In this document: one piece after another, positions 14,692 through 21,152 of the stretch
Layout: each line of letters opens with the position of its first letter
Numbering within the stretch: position 1 is the stretch's first letter
Virus record (IMG/VR): IMGVR_UViG_3300021185_000723
Location: 1 to 25,891 of that record
Source: a virus
DNA: 25,891 nucleotides
Direction: 5' to 3' (one strand)
Translations under genes and position numbers: made by a program
The notes under the pieces: generated by a model
Databases searched by the model: none
Seen by the model: the letters and a program-made list of their open reading frames with translations, nothing else
Told to the model about the DNA's origin: nothing

Positions 14692-15119
14692 ATACAATGT
14701 TCTCAACCCACGCTATTCGCCTTGCCTATGGCAGAACCCTAATGGATGGCGGCTCATCCCTACTCACATCAGACGGCTACGACTTTGAAGTCCCTTATAA
14801 GGGCTTCATGGTGGGCGGTCTGTCAGGCGAGACCAAAATCCCTTTGGGTATCTGCGATGCCAACACGTTCCACACCATCTGGCTCAAGTATGCAGTCGAA
14901 GTGCGCAAGCTAATCAAGGAGTCCAGACTTAGCGGAGTCTCATATGCCGTAGGCACTTGGGTTGACAATGACTGCATCGTCTTCGATGTGTCGGAGAAAG
15001 TTGCTACGTCTCGTTCTGCCTATGCTTTGTGTGTAGAGCGCAACGAAGATGCCTACTACGATGTAGATGAAAGAAAAAGTGTTTTCATAGAAAAAGATAA
15101 CGACAATGCAGAAGCCTGA
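14688..15119 (+). CDS. Hypothetical protein
   Basis: A 143-residue soluble protein with mixed alpha/beta character (DFEVPYKGFMVGG, FHTIWLKYAVEVRKLIKE, GVSYAVGTWVDNDCIVFDVSEKV). It reads like a complete small globular domain, but I do not recognise the family. The start overlaps the membrane mini-protein stop, and its end overlaps the next gene by 14 bases. It is expressed from the 14372 promoter, so it is probably early or middle. Confidence 0.75.
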   Translation: MNTMFSTHAIRLAYGRTLMDGGSSLLTSDGYDFEVPYKGFMVGGLSGETKIPLGICDANTFHTIWLKYAVEVRKLIKESRLSGVSYAVGTWVDNDCIVFDVSEKVATSRSAYALCVERNEDAYYDVDERKSVFIEKDNDNAEA

Positions 15120-15375
15120 AGAAAAGAAGTTCTATATGCTATGCTCATACAAGGAAGCAGGCAGACCTGTAGGCAATGACGAGCTGCGTGATGCCTTTGA
15201 TGAGGCGGTTTACGAGGCGGCTTACTTTGCGCCTGAAGTTGGCGATGATGGAGAGGTTGACCAACTCGGATACCTCGAAGACTTGGATAACGCTGAAACC
15301 AGCGTGGCTGAGTCCATGCTCGACAGGATGAGTCCTAAAATCAAATCAATTTTATTATCTCATGAAGAAGCCTGA
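15106..15375 (+). CDS. Hypothetical acidic protein
   Basis: An 89-residue, strongly acidic, helical protein (NDELRDAFDEAVYEAAYF; GDDGEVDQLGYLEDLD). Its first residues MQKPEEK resemble those of the next gene (MKKPEYK), perhaps a shared origin of the start region. It overlaps both neighbours by 14 bases. Small acidic phage proteins often bind host factors or mimic DNA; nothing here shows which. Confidence 0.7.
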   Translation: MQKPEEKKFYMLCSYKEAGRPVGNDELRDAFDEAVYEAAYFAPEVGDDGEVDQLGYLEDLDNAETSVAESMLDRMSPKIKSILLSHEEA

Positions 15376-15532
15376 ATACAAGCACGACATGACAGACGCT
15401 GAATACTCTGTATTCCTCGAAGCTGTCCTCAATCGCTTCACTGCGCAATGCAGAGGCGAGATACCCGTCGATCCCGTAGAGGTGAGGCGTGTACCAAACA
15501 AATTTTTGAATCCATTTTTAATGATGTCCTAA
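15362..15532 (+). CDS. Hypothetical small protein
   Basis: A 56-residue protein, MKKPEYKHDMTDAEYSVFLE..., helical at first, then Pro/Arg-rich. It overlaps the previous gene by 14 bases, and its TAA overlaps the next ATG (TAATG), typical of coupled phage genes. The function is unknown. Confidence 0.65.
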   Translation: MKKPEYKHDMTDAEYSVFLEAVLNRFTAQCRGEIPVDPVEVRRVPNKFLNPFLMMS

Positions 15533-15792
15533 TGAAAACAAAGTTTATGAACAAGCGGATAATCCGCAAGGGTACACAGGTAGTGTATCGTGGGGGCTTC
15601 GGCTCTGACCCACAGAAAATTGCAGTAGTAACAGGCGTAGAGCGCACGGAATACCCTCGCGAGAAATACGGGGATGAGGTGGAGAGCGTGAACTTGGATG
15701 AGCATTACGTACTGACCCTGAACAACGGACACTGGTGTTACTCAGACCAAGTTGATGGAGTGGTTGTAATCCCCTCAGAATCAGCGGCTTAG
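15532..15792 (+). CDS. Small beta-rich protein, KOW/SH3-like
   Basis: An 86-residue protein. The part RIIRKGTQVVYRGGFG...KIAVVTGVERT (9-40) and HYVLTLNNGHWCYSDQVDGVVVI (59-81) looks like a small beta-barrel of the SH3/KOW kind that binds nucleic acid or protein. The identity is uncertain. The start at 15532 is favoured by the TAATG overlap; MNKR at 15547 is possible. The second promoter module follows its stop by 8 bases. Confidence 0.7.
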   Translation: MKTKFMNKRIIRKGTQVVYRGGFGSDPQKIAVVTGVERTEYPREKYGDEVESVNLDEHYVLTLNNGHWCYSDQVDGVVVIPSESAA

Positions 15793-15800
15793 AAAATAAA

Positions 15801-15832
15801 TTTGGAATAACGGAAAGTCTGTTATATCTTTG
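15801..15832 (+). promoter_or_regulatory. Bacteroidota-type promoter, module copy 2
   Basis: TTTG at 15801-15804, 20 nt, TATCTTTG at 15825-15832, then CAG. The leader holds GCC-AATC-GGC and TCAAAATCTCAATTAC before the ATG at 15868. From AAATAAATTTGGAA onward the module closely follows copy 1. Confidence 0.87.
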
Positions 15833-15867
15833 CAGAGCCAATCGGCACTAATCAAAATCTCAATTAC

Positions 15868-16260
15868 ATGAAATGTACACACAACACATTGACCCACTTG
15901 CTAGGTGCATGGGACAGACTAGAAGTAGTCGGAATCAACCCCGACAATCACAAGTCCATACTCACAAGCACATTACTACCTCATCGCAATGAGTTCGGAA
16001 AGAGGCAAGTCAAAATAGCTATCGAGTATCGAATCGAAGATGGCTTTGCAAGAGCCGCTCCATATATATATGCCTTCCTCGTCATGTACGATCAAAACGG
16101 ACACCGCAGAAGCGTCATCAAGAATGGCTCATGGGGTTGTCATGGTGAGGATATGATGGAGTTCAAGTTGTGGTTTTCAAAAAAGATGCGGGCTGCTCAT
16201 GATATGCAAGAGGAGCGCATCGAGAATGCACAGGACAGCATCACTGACTTCCTGTCATAA
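15868..16260 (+). CDS. Hypothetical protein
   Basis: A 130-residue basic protein with a beta-rich centre (KIAIEYRIEDG, YIYAFLVMYDQNG) and a helical C-terminus (MMEFKLWFSKKMRAAHDMQEERIENAQ). I do not recognise it. It has its own promoter-leader module and is followed by the large gene-free RNA-like region, so that RNA may be the 3' part of the same transcript. Confidence 0.75.
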   Translation: MKCTHNTLTHLLGAWDRLEVVGINPDNHKSILTSTLLPHRNEFGKRQVKIAIEYRIEDGFARAAPYIYAFLVMYDQNGHRRSVIKNGSWGCHGEDMMEFKLWFSKKMRAAHDMQEERIENAQDSITDFLS

Positions 16261-16740
16261 CGAATCCCAATGAGTGTGAGTTAGGCGAAACCAACCACTG
16301 CAAACGTAGGCTATATGGCGTGTCTACGGCTCATTACATACAAGCAACTACATCAATCACCTTGCTGAGATGTAGCCAAGTTTACAAGTAGGGTTGCCCG
16401 ATACCTTGTGGGTACAACGAATCAAGGTAGGTGGGGGTGTGCAGGTTGAGATGTACACCCTCCCCGCAACATAGCGATAATGACCCTGCATGAATACAGG
16501 GGACGGCATCGGCAACGATTCGCTTCGAAGGTCTTGGTGGGCTTAGCTTACCTTTAAAATTCAGAGACAGCCTTCGATAACCTCGGCAGAGGGGCGGACA
16601 CGGTTGAAGGTGGGTTCAATCCCCACTATCGCTACAACGGTACCCACCAATTAAATCTGGTAGGTGGGCTAAGTCGATACCAGGACCACTGAGCGCGAAA
16701 GCGTGGATAGAAGGGATAAACAAAGCCAATCTTATTAATT
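16261..16740 (+). ncRNA. Candidate large structured RNA
   Basis: 480 bases with no credible gene but many paired segments: AATGAG/CTCATT (16269-16274 with 16331-16336) enclosing CGTAG/CTACG; CTACATC/GATGTAG (16348-16354 with 16369-16375); GTTG-TACC/GGTA-CAAC (about 16393-16418); GGTGT/ACACC (about 16436-16459); CCCTG/CAGGG; ATCG-GCAA-CGAT with a GNRA loop (16508-16519); TCGAAGG/CCTTCGA (16525-16531 with 16571-16577); CCCACC/GGTGGG (16643-16668 area); CGC-GAAA-GCG near 16695. ATCCC (16264-16268) could close the whole with GGGAT (16713-16717). It contains the tRNA-like part at 16473-16634. It may belong with large ornate phage RNAs (GOLLD, ROOL), but no match to a known family was seen. Confidence 0.65.
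16473..16634 (+). ncRNA. tRNA-like domain inside the structured RNA
   Basis: A perfect 7-bp acceptor-like helix AGCGATA (16473-16479) with TATCGCT (16627-16633), directly preceded on the 3' side by a canonical T arm GTGGG-TTCAATC-CCCAC (16610-16626) and followed by a discriminator-like A. This is the exact geometry of tRNA and tmRNA 3' ends. No normal D or anticodon arm is visible; the 130-base insert folds into other hairpins. A short tmRNA-like frame can be read inside it (see findings). Confidence 0.55.
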
Positions 16741-16755
16741 CAAAATCTCAATTAC

Positions 16756-16926
16756 ATGAACAGACCGCAAGAACAATACGACAGACTCAATGCAAGGCTA
16801 CCCTATGCAGGTGGCTTTGAAGCAGCACTCATCGAAGCATGGATGAAGGCTGACGGAGGCAACAAGACAAGATTAGAGAACGCCTTTGATGGCACAATTT
16901 TTAACCTAAAAATTCAAGGACAATGA
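16756..16926 (+). CDS. Small protein with D-x-x-N-x-x-R-L-x-x-A-F motif
   Basis: A 56-residue helical protein; ADGGNKTRLENAFDGTIF (36-53) follows a pattern common in short phage proteins of unknown function (A-D-x-x-N-x-x-R-L-x-x-A-F). The start follows TCAAAATCTCAATTAC, identical to the leader at 15868, although no promoter boxes lie above it. The stop overlaps the next start (ATGATGA). Confidence 0.7.
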   Translation: MNRPQEQYDRLNARLPYAGGFEAALIEAWMKADGGNKTRLENAFDGTIFNLKIQGQ

Positions 16927-17093
16927 TGACACGACAAGAAAAGATTGAACGCTACATCGAATGCGTAATAGACAACATGGACTACAAAACCATGTATCGA
17001 TACGTCTACGACACAATTAAGTACAGCATGGAGCATGACCACACAGACGAAGAGATTGACGATTTGTACAACGAATACTTTGAAGAACAATGA
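16923..17093 (+). CDS. Hypothetical small protein
   Basis: A 56-residue, acidic, Tyr-rich helical protein (ERYIECVIDNMDYKTMYRYVYD). It begins with ATGATGACA, shared with the next two genes; the first ATG overlaps the stop of the previous gene. The function is unknown. Confidence 0.68.
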   Translation: MMTRQEKIERYIECVIDNMDYKTMYRYVYDTIKYSMEHDHTDEEIDDLYNEYFEEQ

Positions 17094-17296
17094 TGACATA
17101 CCCCATATTCCTGATTTCTCAGCTAATCGAAGCGGCTACTACGCTGTTCGATGACCTCTCATACGACGAGATATGGGACGCCTCCTTCATACACCACGCT
17201 GTATTCGAGCAATCAGAATGGTGCAAGGGAGAGCAGACAGAGTACATGGAGATTGAAGAGTATCTCCAAAACGAATTAAAAACAGAATTACGATGA
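17090..17296 (+). CDS. Hypothetical small acidic protein
   Basis: A 68-residue acidic helical protein (LISQLIEAATTLFDDLSYDEIWD; EIEEYLQNELKTEL). No family was recognised. It starts in ATGATGACA overlapping the previous stop, and ends overlapping the next start in the same way. Confidence 0.7.
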   Translation: MMTYPIFLISQLIEAATTLFDDLSYDEIWDASFIHHAVFEQSEWCKGEQTEYMEIEEYLQNELKTELR

Positions 17297-17613
17297 TGAC
17301 AGATAAACAAGCCTTAGCCTTCATGCAGAAGGTAGATGCAAACGCCCCATTCTGGGTGGAGTTGCACGACGAAGACCGACCGACGATGAACATCAACGGC
17401 AGGGACGTACCGCGATGCCTATACAATCTCATGCTCACCAAGCGCGACATCAGGTTGTATGCAGACCATGACATGAAACCTAACCGACACTGGAAGATAG
17501 GTGATGTAAAGAAATACTTCGGACTCAAGGGTGGCAAGGGTAAAATCAAGGACGCCATCTTCACAATCCACGACGAGTTTATTGGACGAATAGAAAACCA
17601 AGACAATGATTAA
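17293..17613 (+). CDS. Hypothetical protein
   Basis: A 106-residue protein with an alpha/beta look: a helix (TDKQALAFMQKVD), a beta strand with an acidic turn (FWVELHDEDRPT), and a basic C-terminal part (KIGDVKKYFGLKGGKGKIKDA). The start of the gene at 17767 (MTKKELIDFMSDYPDDAPVVIEVHD) shows the same helix-then-strand plan, so the two may be distant relatives. The function is unknown. Confidence 0.73.
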   Translation: MMTDKQALAFMQKVDANAPFWVELHDEDRPTMNINGRDVPRCLYNLMLTKRDIRLYADHDMKPNRHWKIGDVKKYFGLKGGKGKIKDAIFTIHDEFIGRIENQDND

Positions 17614-17620
17614 TTTAAAA

Positions 17621-17770
17621 ATGACTGAGCGAACCTTTACTGCCGTAGCTGATTGGGCAGAGCGCATCCAAATGATGACGCAAGACAACAACCTTGTCAA
17701 TGCACAGGATATCGTACACGATGTGTTCGGTATGCTACGAGACGACGAACACTTTTTACCACGACTATGA
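17621..17770 (+). CDS. Hypothetical small protein
   Basis: A 49-residue protein (MTERTFTAVADWAERIQMMT...), helical and acidic, 7 bases after the previous stop behind an A-rich leader and overlapping the next start by ATGA. No family was recognised. Confidence 0.62.
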   Translation: MTERTFTAVADWAERIQMMTQDNNLVNAQDIVHDVFGMLRDDEHFLPRL

Positions 17771-17970
17771 CAAAGAAAGAATTGATTGACTTCATGTCAG
17801 ACTACCCCGATGATGCACCCGTAGTAATCGAGGTGCATGACACCACACTCTACGAAGACCTCTATGACTTTACATTCGACGGAGTATCATGGACTCGAAC
17901 ATTCCCCAACGGAACACAAACAGAAATGCACGAACTGCGCTTATGCGCTTTAAACCACATCGAGAAATGA
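17767..17970 (+). CDS. Hypothetical small protein, paralogue-like of the 17293 gene
   Basis: A 67-residue protein with the pattern helix (KKELIDFMSDYP), then DDAPVVIEVHDTTL, then a strand pair (YDFTFDGVSWTRTFPNG). This helix-strand layout is a common one for small phage proteins of unknown role. The ATG at 17767 overlaps the previous stop; a longer frame from 17653 was rejected. Confidence 0.7.
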   Translation: MTKKELIDFMSDYPDDAPVVIEVHDTTLYEDLYDFTFDGVSWTRTFPNGTQTEMHELRLCALNHIEK

Positions 17971-18212
17971 CAAACTTTGAACAACACATCGGGCATGAAT
18001 TGCCTCAGGCGATACTCGATCACATCGACGCACACTCAACGGAGGAACTCATGCGACAAGCGGAGAAGCTTAAGTTTGATTCAATCTGTCCCGTGGTCAT
18101 GGAGAATGACTCACCTGAACTGCGAAAGGAATTAAAAGAAGCAAGCGAACTACTATTCAAATACATTGATTTTCAGTTAGTTACAGATGAAATTTGGAAT
18201 TCTGAAAACTAA
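17967..18212 (+). CDS. Hypothetical small acidic protein
   Basis: An 81-residue acidic, all-helical protein (MTNFEQHIGHELPQAILDHID; SPELRKELKEASELLFKYIDFQL). The ATG at 17967 overlaps the previous stop (ATGA). Its last codons overlap the third promoter module, so the promoter is embedded in coding sequence. Confidence 0.7.
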   Translation: MTNFEQHIGHELPQAILDHIDAHSTEELMRQAEKLKFDSICPVVMENDSPELRKELKEASELLFKYIDFQLVTDEIWNSEN

Positions 18213-18224
18213 GTCTTATCTTTG
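18193..18224 (+). promoter_or_regulatory. Bacteroidota-type promoter, module copy 3
   Basis: TTTG at 18193-18196, 20 nt, TATCTTTG at 18217-18224, then TAG. The leader has a 5-bp GGCAA-TG-TTGCC hairpin and TCAAAATCTCAA before the ATG at 18260. The -33 box lies inside the end of the previous gene. Confidence 0.85.
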
Positions 18225-18259
18225 TAGCGGCAATGTTGCCAAATCAAAATCTCAATCTA

Positions 18260-18772
18260 ATGAAATTATATGCATCCCTACATGGAGTATGTGGACTAGC
18301 CGAGGGCTACTCCGATACCACGGTTCAGTTCTTTAAGACACTTGAACAAGCCAAGGAACACAAGGCTAGGCTTCTTGCCCTCCTGATGAAGGAAGAACAC
18401 GAAGAGATAATCACCCATACAGACGGCACACAGGACATCATCGTAATGAATGACCTAGAGAGTGAACATGAGATACTCAAGATAATTGAGGTCAACCCAC
18501 TATGGGATACAGAGCCAAAATCAAGGTACACACGAGAGTGGTTGATGTGGAATCAGATGGACTGCGAGGTAATGTACGATGGTGAGTACCTACCCACAGA
18601 CTTGGGGTGTATCAAGGAAGCTACCGATGCCCTGCATGGAACTACTGAGTCGATGCCGATGTATGAGTGGGCTGACTTTGTTGGTGGTATCTACTACCGA
18701 GGTGAAGCCATGCTTGATGCAGACGATGTGTGCATCCACTTCTTTCGAATCCCTAAATCAGACACACTATGA
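18260..18772 (+). CDS. Hypothetical protein
   Basis: A 170-residue acidic protein. The N-terminus is mixed (MKLYASLHGVCGLAEGYSDTTVQFFKTLEQAKEHKARLLALL), resembling small phage proteins with a strand-helix unit; the C-terminal half has several Trp, Tyr and Asp but no recognised motif. The start at 18260 follows the leader exactly; an earlier in-frame ATG at 18233 lies in the leader hairpin and was rejected. Confidence 0.75.
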   Translation: MKLYASLHGVCGLAEGYSDTTVQFFKTLEQAKEHKARLLALLMKEEHEEIITHTDGTQDIIVMNDLESEHEILKIIEVNPLWDTEPKSRYTREWLMWNQMDCEVMYDGEYLPTDLGCIKEATDALHGTTESMPMYEWADFVGGIYYRGEAMLDADDVCIHFFRIPKSDTL

Positions 18773-18915
18773 ACGAGGAATACAACTGCGAGTTTTGCGA
18801 TAAGCAAATGACTGAGGAAGAGCACGACTTCTGCGATATATGTGGCGATTGCCGCGAAGAAAATGACGAAGAAATAGAAGACGATATCGTTCTTCTCGTA
18901 AGTAAAGTACTATGA
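18769..18915 (+). CDS. Small zinc-finger-like protein
   Basis: A 48-residue acidic protein with CEFC (7-10) and CDICGDC (22-28), the spacing of a compact zinc ribbon or treble-clef-like knuckle, followed by an acidic tail and a hydrophobic end (DDIVLLVSKVL). The start and stop overlap both neighbours by ATGA. A role in binding a host protein or nucleic acid is possible; none is shown. Confidence 0.68.
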   Translation: MNEEYNCEFCDKQMTEEEHDFCDICGDCREENDEEIEDDIVLLVSKVL

Positions 18916-19307
18916 ACAAGAAATACCACATGAAAAAAGAAATCATTAACCGCCTCAAATACGTAGAGGAAACATATGCAGGTGAACTAGAGACGTGGCT
19001 TGACCCCGTTACCGATACATACTACCACGTACCTATCGAGATCACTCGACGTTGGGATGAAACAGAAGCACTTGAAAGCGATAAACAAAACACAATGACA
19101 CACGAACGCAAAGAAGAACACATACGAAACATAGCTTTCTGTATCCGTGATGGAGCATCAGGATATGTAACTGACAACTTCAGGATTGAAGACTTGCCTA
19201 CCCCACAGAGGACAGGCACTATGACACAGCAGGATACATACTCCAACCACAAGGCACGACAAATCTTCGAGGCTTTCCTCGAACAAAACCCTAATATCAA
19301 TGAGTAA
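18912..19307 (+). CDS. Hypothetical protein
   Basis: A 131-residue charged protein. The first third (EIINRLKYVEETYAGELETWLDPVTDTYYHVPIEI) resembles a short helix followed by strands; the last third is helical (NHKARQIFEAFLEQNP). No family was recognised. The ATG at 18912 overlaps the zinc-finger gene stop; internal ATGs exist, so a shorter form is possible. Confidence 0.68.
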   Translation: MNKKYHMKKEIINRLKYVEETYAGELETWLDPVTDTYYHVPIEITRRWDETEALESDKQNTMTHERKEEHIRNIAFCIRDGASGYVTDNFRIEDLPTPQRTGTMTQQDTYSNHKARQIFEAFLEQNPNINE

Positions 19308-19476
19308 CTACGCAGTTTACCGCGTCTTCCGTGACTGGGAGAAGCGACCAGAAGTCCTAATGGATGGACTCACACGAGAACAAGCACAGACTATCGTGAA
19401 GAACACACCGAGTGATGACAGAAGCATGGTGGTGTTCGATGAAGAACCAAAAGATAAACAATGGGGCAGACGCTAG
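19300..19476 (+). CDS. Hypothetical small protein
   Basis: A 58-residue protein: NYAVYRVFRDWEKRPEVLMDGLTREQAQTIVKN looks like the strand-then-helix unit ('G-L-T-x-E-Q-A-Q') frequent in short phage proteins. It overlaps the previous gene by 8 bases. The function is unknown. Confidence 0.65.
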   Translation: MSNYAVYRVFRDWEKRPEVLMDGLTREQAQTIVKNTPSDDRSMVVFDEEPKDKQWGRR

Positions 19477-19584
19477 TGTGTGTCCGATCAAGTGTACACG
19501 TCAACCCAACACAGGACTTCAATGAATGGGCGGAGTACACATTCAATCAAGTTAAACAGAATTATAAATCAAAAATTAAATCAG

Positions 19585-19992
19585 ATGGGACGTCAAGAGA
19601 TGACAATAAATGTAGCCATACGACGACTGCACAACAGGGGTGTAGCCATTTCTGATATAGCAGAAACATATTCTCTAGCTGAGTCAAAAGTAGAATCTAT
19701 CTTAAACATAAACAAAATGGCGAATAACAATTTAATTACAAACGCTCAGAAAGCGCAAGTCAAAAAGCTGAAGAAACAAGGCGAAACTCACAAAGTGATC
19801 GCAAATGAAGTAAACATAAGCGAAACTAGCGTTGGAAGAATACTAAACCCTAAGTCTCGAAACCAAAAGGTTGCTGTCAGTGTTTCAAAACCAAAGACAA
19901 TCACTAAACAAGTGAAGGTTAAAAACCCTGTAAGTAAATCAAGGTTCAGATTGTTTTGGGGGGCAATTGAAATCGTAAAAGAAACAGCTTGA
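19585..19992 (+). CDS. Protein with two helix-turn-helix units
   Basis: A 135-residue basic protein. Two similar HTH-like segments are visible: GVAISDIAETYSLAESKVESIL (about 19-40) and QGETHKVIANEVNISETSVGRIL (about 65-87), each with the A/S-x-x-x-x-S/I-x-x-x-V spacing of simple HTH domains. The C-terminus is basic (KPKTITKQVKVKNPVSKSRFR). It probably binds DNA and may regulate the early block. The ATG at 19585, after an AT-rich leader, is preferred; the frame also extends upstream to 19480. Confidence 0.7.
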   Translation: MGRQEMTINVAIRRLHNRGVAISDIAETYSLAESKVESILNINKMANNNLITNAQKAQVKKLKKQGETHKVIANEVNISETSVGRILNPKSRNQKVAVSVSKPKTITKQVKVKNPVSKSRFRLFWGAIEIVKETA

Positions 19993-19996
19993 AATC

Positions 19997-20404
19997 ATGT
20001 ACAAAGTTAGATTCCACCTCGGACGAGGTAAGAACTTCATGCACTGGCAAGTAAAGTCAGATGAAGGCGTAGTTAGCTACGTAGACCCACAGGACAATCA
20101 GCTAGCAATGCTAGGATGTAAGCTAAGCTTGCAACCAACAGCGGCTAAGAAGATTCACGACGGTGCGAATAAGACTGTGTGTGCATGGATAGAGTGCGAG
20201 GCTGTCCAAGTACTGGAGGTAAATCGGCTCAAGCCAAATGAACAAGACTACCGCATCAAGTTCAACCCGCGGCAAAGTCCTAACTGGACTGACGGATACA
20301 ACAACATCGTTAGCGGTAACGAATACGAAATACTATTTACAAATGACAGGACTCTATGGGTGGTTGGTGACGCTTATGAGTGTGGAACTTCCGACTTGGT
20401 TTAA
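19997..20404 (+). CDS. Hypothetical protein, beta-rich
   Basis: A 135-residue protein beginning MYKVRFHLGRGKNFMHWQVKS, with alternating strands and KTVCAWIECEAVQVLE in the middle. The N-terminal phrase reminds me of a protein seen in several environmental phages, without known function. It is compact and globular by composition, four bases after the HTH gene. Confidence 0.75.
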   Translation: MYKVRFHLGRGKNFMHWQVKSDEGVVSYVDPQDNQLAMLGCKLSLQPTAAKKIHDGANKTVCAWIECEAVQVLEVNRLKPNEQDYRIKFNPRQSPNWTDGYNNIVSGNEYEILFTNDRTLWVVGDAYECGTSDLV

Positions 20405-20444
20405 CAACAAGTTTGGATGGTTCTTTAAAAACGGAAACAAATGA
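20376..20444 (+). CDS. 22-residue aromatic mini-protein
   Basis: A short frame MSVELPTWFNNKFGWFFKNGNK with five aromatic residues. It overlaps the end of the previous gene and its TGA overlaps the next ATG, which fits coupled translation, but it is small enough to be chance. Confidence 0.4.
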   Translation: MSVELPTWFNNKFGWFFKNGNK

Positions 20445-20623
20445 GCGAGCCAAGGATATCAATATATACGAATCAGTCAGCTGAACACACGAAGAACGAT
20501 GGGCGTAAGCTGTTCATGAAATTCATGGAGGTGATGAGATCACCCGAAGCTGACTACTACGACGGAACACTAGACATTAAACTTAAAAAACTATACGAAG
20601 ATGGGATGGAATACGGATTCTGA
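20441..20623 (+). CDS. Hypothetical small protein
   Basis: A 60-residue helical protein (RKLFMKFMEVMRSPEADYYDG). No family was recognised. Its ATG overlaps the stop of the mini-gene at 20376-20444 and its end overlaps the next gene by 23 bases. Confidence 0.65.
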   Translation: MSEPRISIYTNQSAEHTKNDGRKLFMKFMEVMRSPEADYYDGTLDIKLKKLYEDGMEYGF

Positions 20624-20744
20624 AATTACACAGCAGCTCTGGAGCTATGAGCGAGACGGCAAGACATACTACACCCCGTCTGGGGCATACGCTGAGAAGA
20701 CAGGAGTTAACATTCAACAAGTATTATGTATCACTTATGACTAA
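20601..20744 (+). CDS. Hypothetical small protein
   Basis: A 47-residue polar protein (MGWNTDSEITQQLWSYERDG...TYYTPSGAYAEKTGVNIQQVL). YYTPSGAYAEKTGVNIQQVL reads like a strand and a helix. It is linked to both neighbours by overlaps (23 and 8 bases), which supports it despite its size. Confidence 0.58.
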   Translation: MGWNTDSEITQQLWSYERDGKTYYTPSGAYAEKTGVNIQQVLCITYD

Positions 20745-21051
20745 CGAACAAGCAATCCAAATCGTATTGGAAAACAAAGACCCATCTAACGCAGAACGTC
20801 TAGCAGCCATGTATGCTTGCGATGATATACTTGAGTCAGACATTGACGTATGGCTAAGCAAAGATGTATCAGAGTATCTGCCTCAGTTCCCTGATATCGC
20901 AGAGAGCTTGGTCGAAGACCTACTCAAAGAGGACAGTATATCTGTGGAGCGTGTAGCTAACAGCCTTACCGAAGTGTCAAGGTCTATGTATCACTACGTC
21001 AGGTTTTACGAAACACTCAGCAGTTACGACATAGCATTGTCAGAACGCTGA
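20737..21051 (+). CDS. Hypothetical acidic helical protein
   Basis: A 104-residue acidic, all-helical protein (MTNEQAIQIVLENKDPSNAERLAAMYACDDIL...). The regular helix lengths suggest a small helical bundle; no family was recognised. The ATG at 20737 is favoured by the overlap with the previous stop over a longer frame from 20647. It is the last gene before the structured element at 21054. Confidence 0.72.
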   Translation: MTNEQAIQIVLENKDPSNAERLAAMYACDDILESDIDVWLSKDVSEYLPQFPDIAESLVEDLLKEDSISVERVANSLTEVSRSMYHYVRFYETLSSYDIALSER

Positions 21052-21053
21052 CA

Positions 21054-21150
21054 AGGGGAGAGACGGATGGTGCGCAGGGAGATCCTGTGACGCGCCGTGT
21101 GCTGGAGACAGCACAACATTGAGAGCGTTGAGAAACAAAGTCTCTCCTTT
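21054..21150 (+). other. Branched RNA-like element between two operons
   Basis: An outer 11-bp helix (21054-21064 with 21140-21150, core GGAGAGAC/GTCTCTCC, two G-U) encloses a bulged hairpin GGTGCG-CAGG/CCTG-TGA-CGCGCC (21069-21096) and a 7-bp hairpin TGTGCTG-GAGA-CAGCACA with a GNRA loop (21098-21115). It begins 3 bases after a stop codon and ends just before a promoter, so it is probably the 3' end of the upstream message or a small RNA cut from it. Confidence 0.65.
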
Positions 21151-21152
21151 CC

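Noticed and set aside
16261-16740. Group I intron or an intron-split tRNA
   Set aside because: I could not find the conserved core pairings of a group I intron or a 5' half with D and anticodon arms; only the acceptor and T arm are tRNA-like.
19461-19655. A 64-codon frame overlapping the double-HTH gene
   Set aside because: Its first part looks protein-like (TQDFNEWAEYTFNQVKQNYK), but the second half is a shadow of the HTH gene. It may be a remnant; not supported enough to list.
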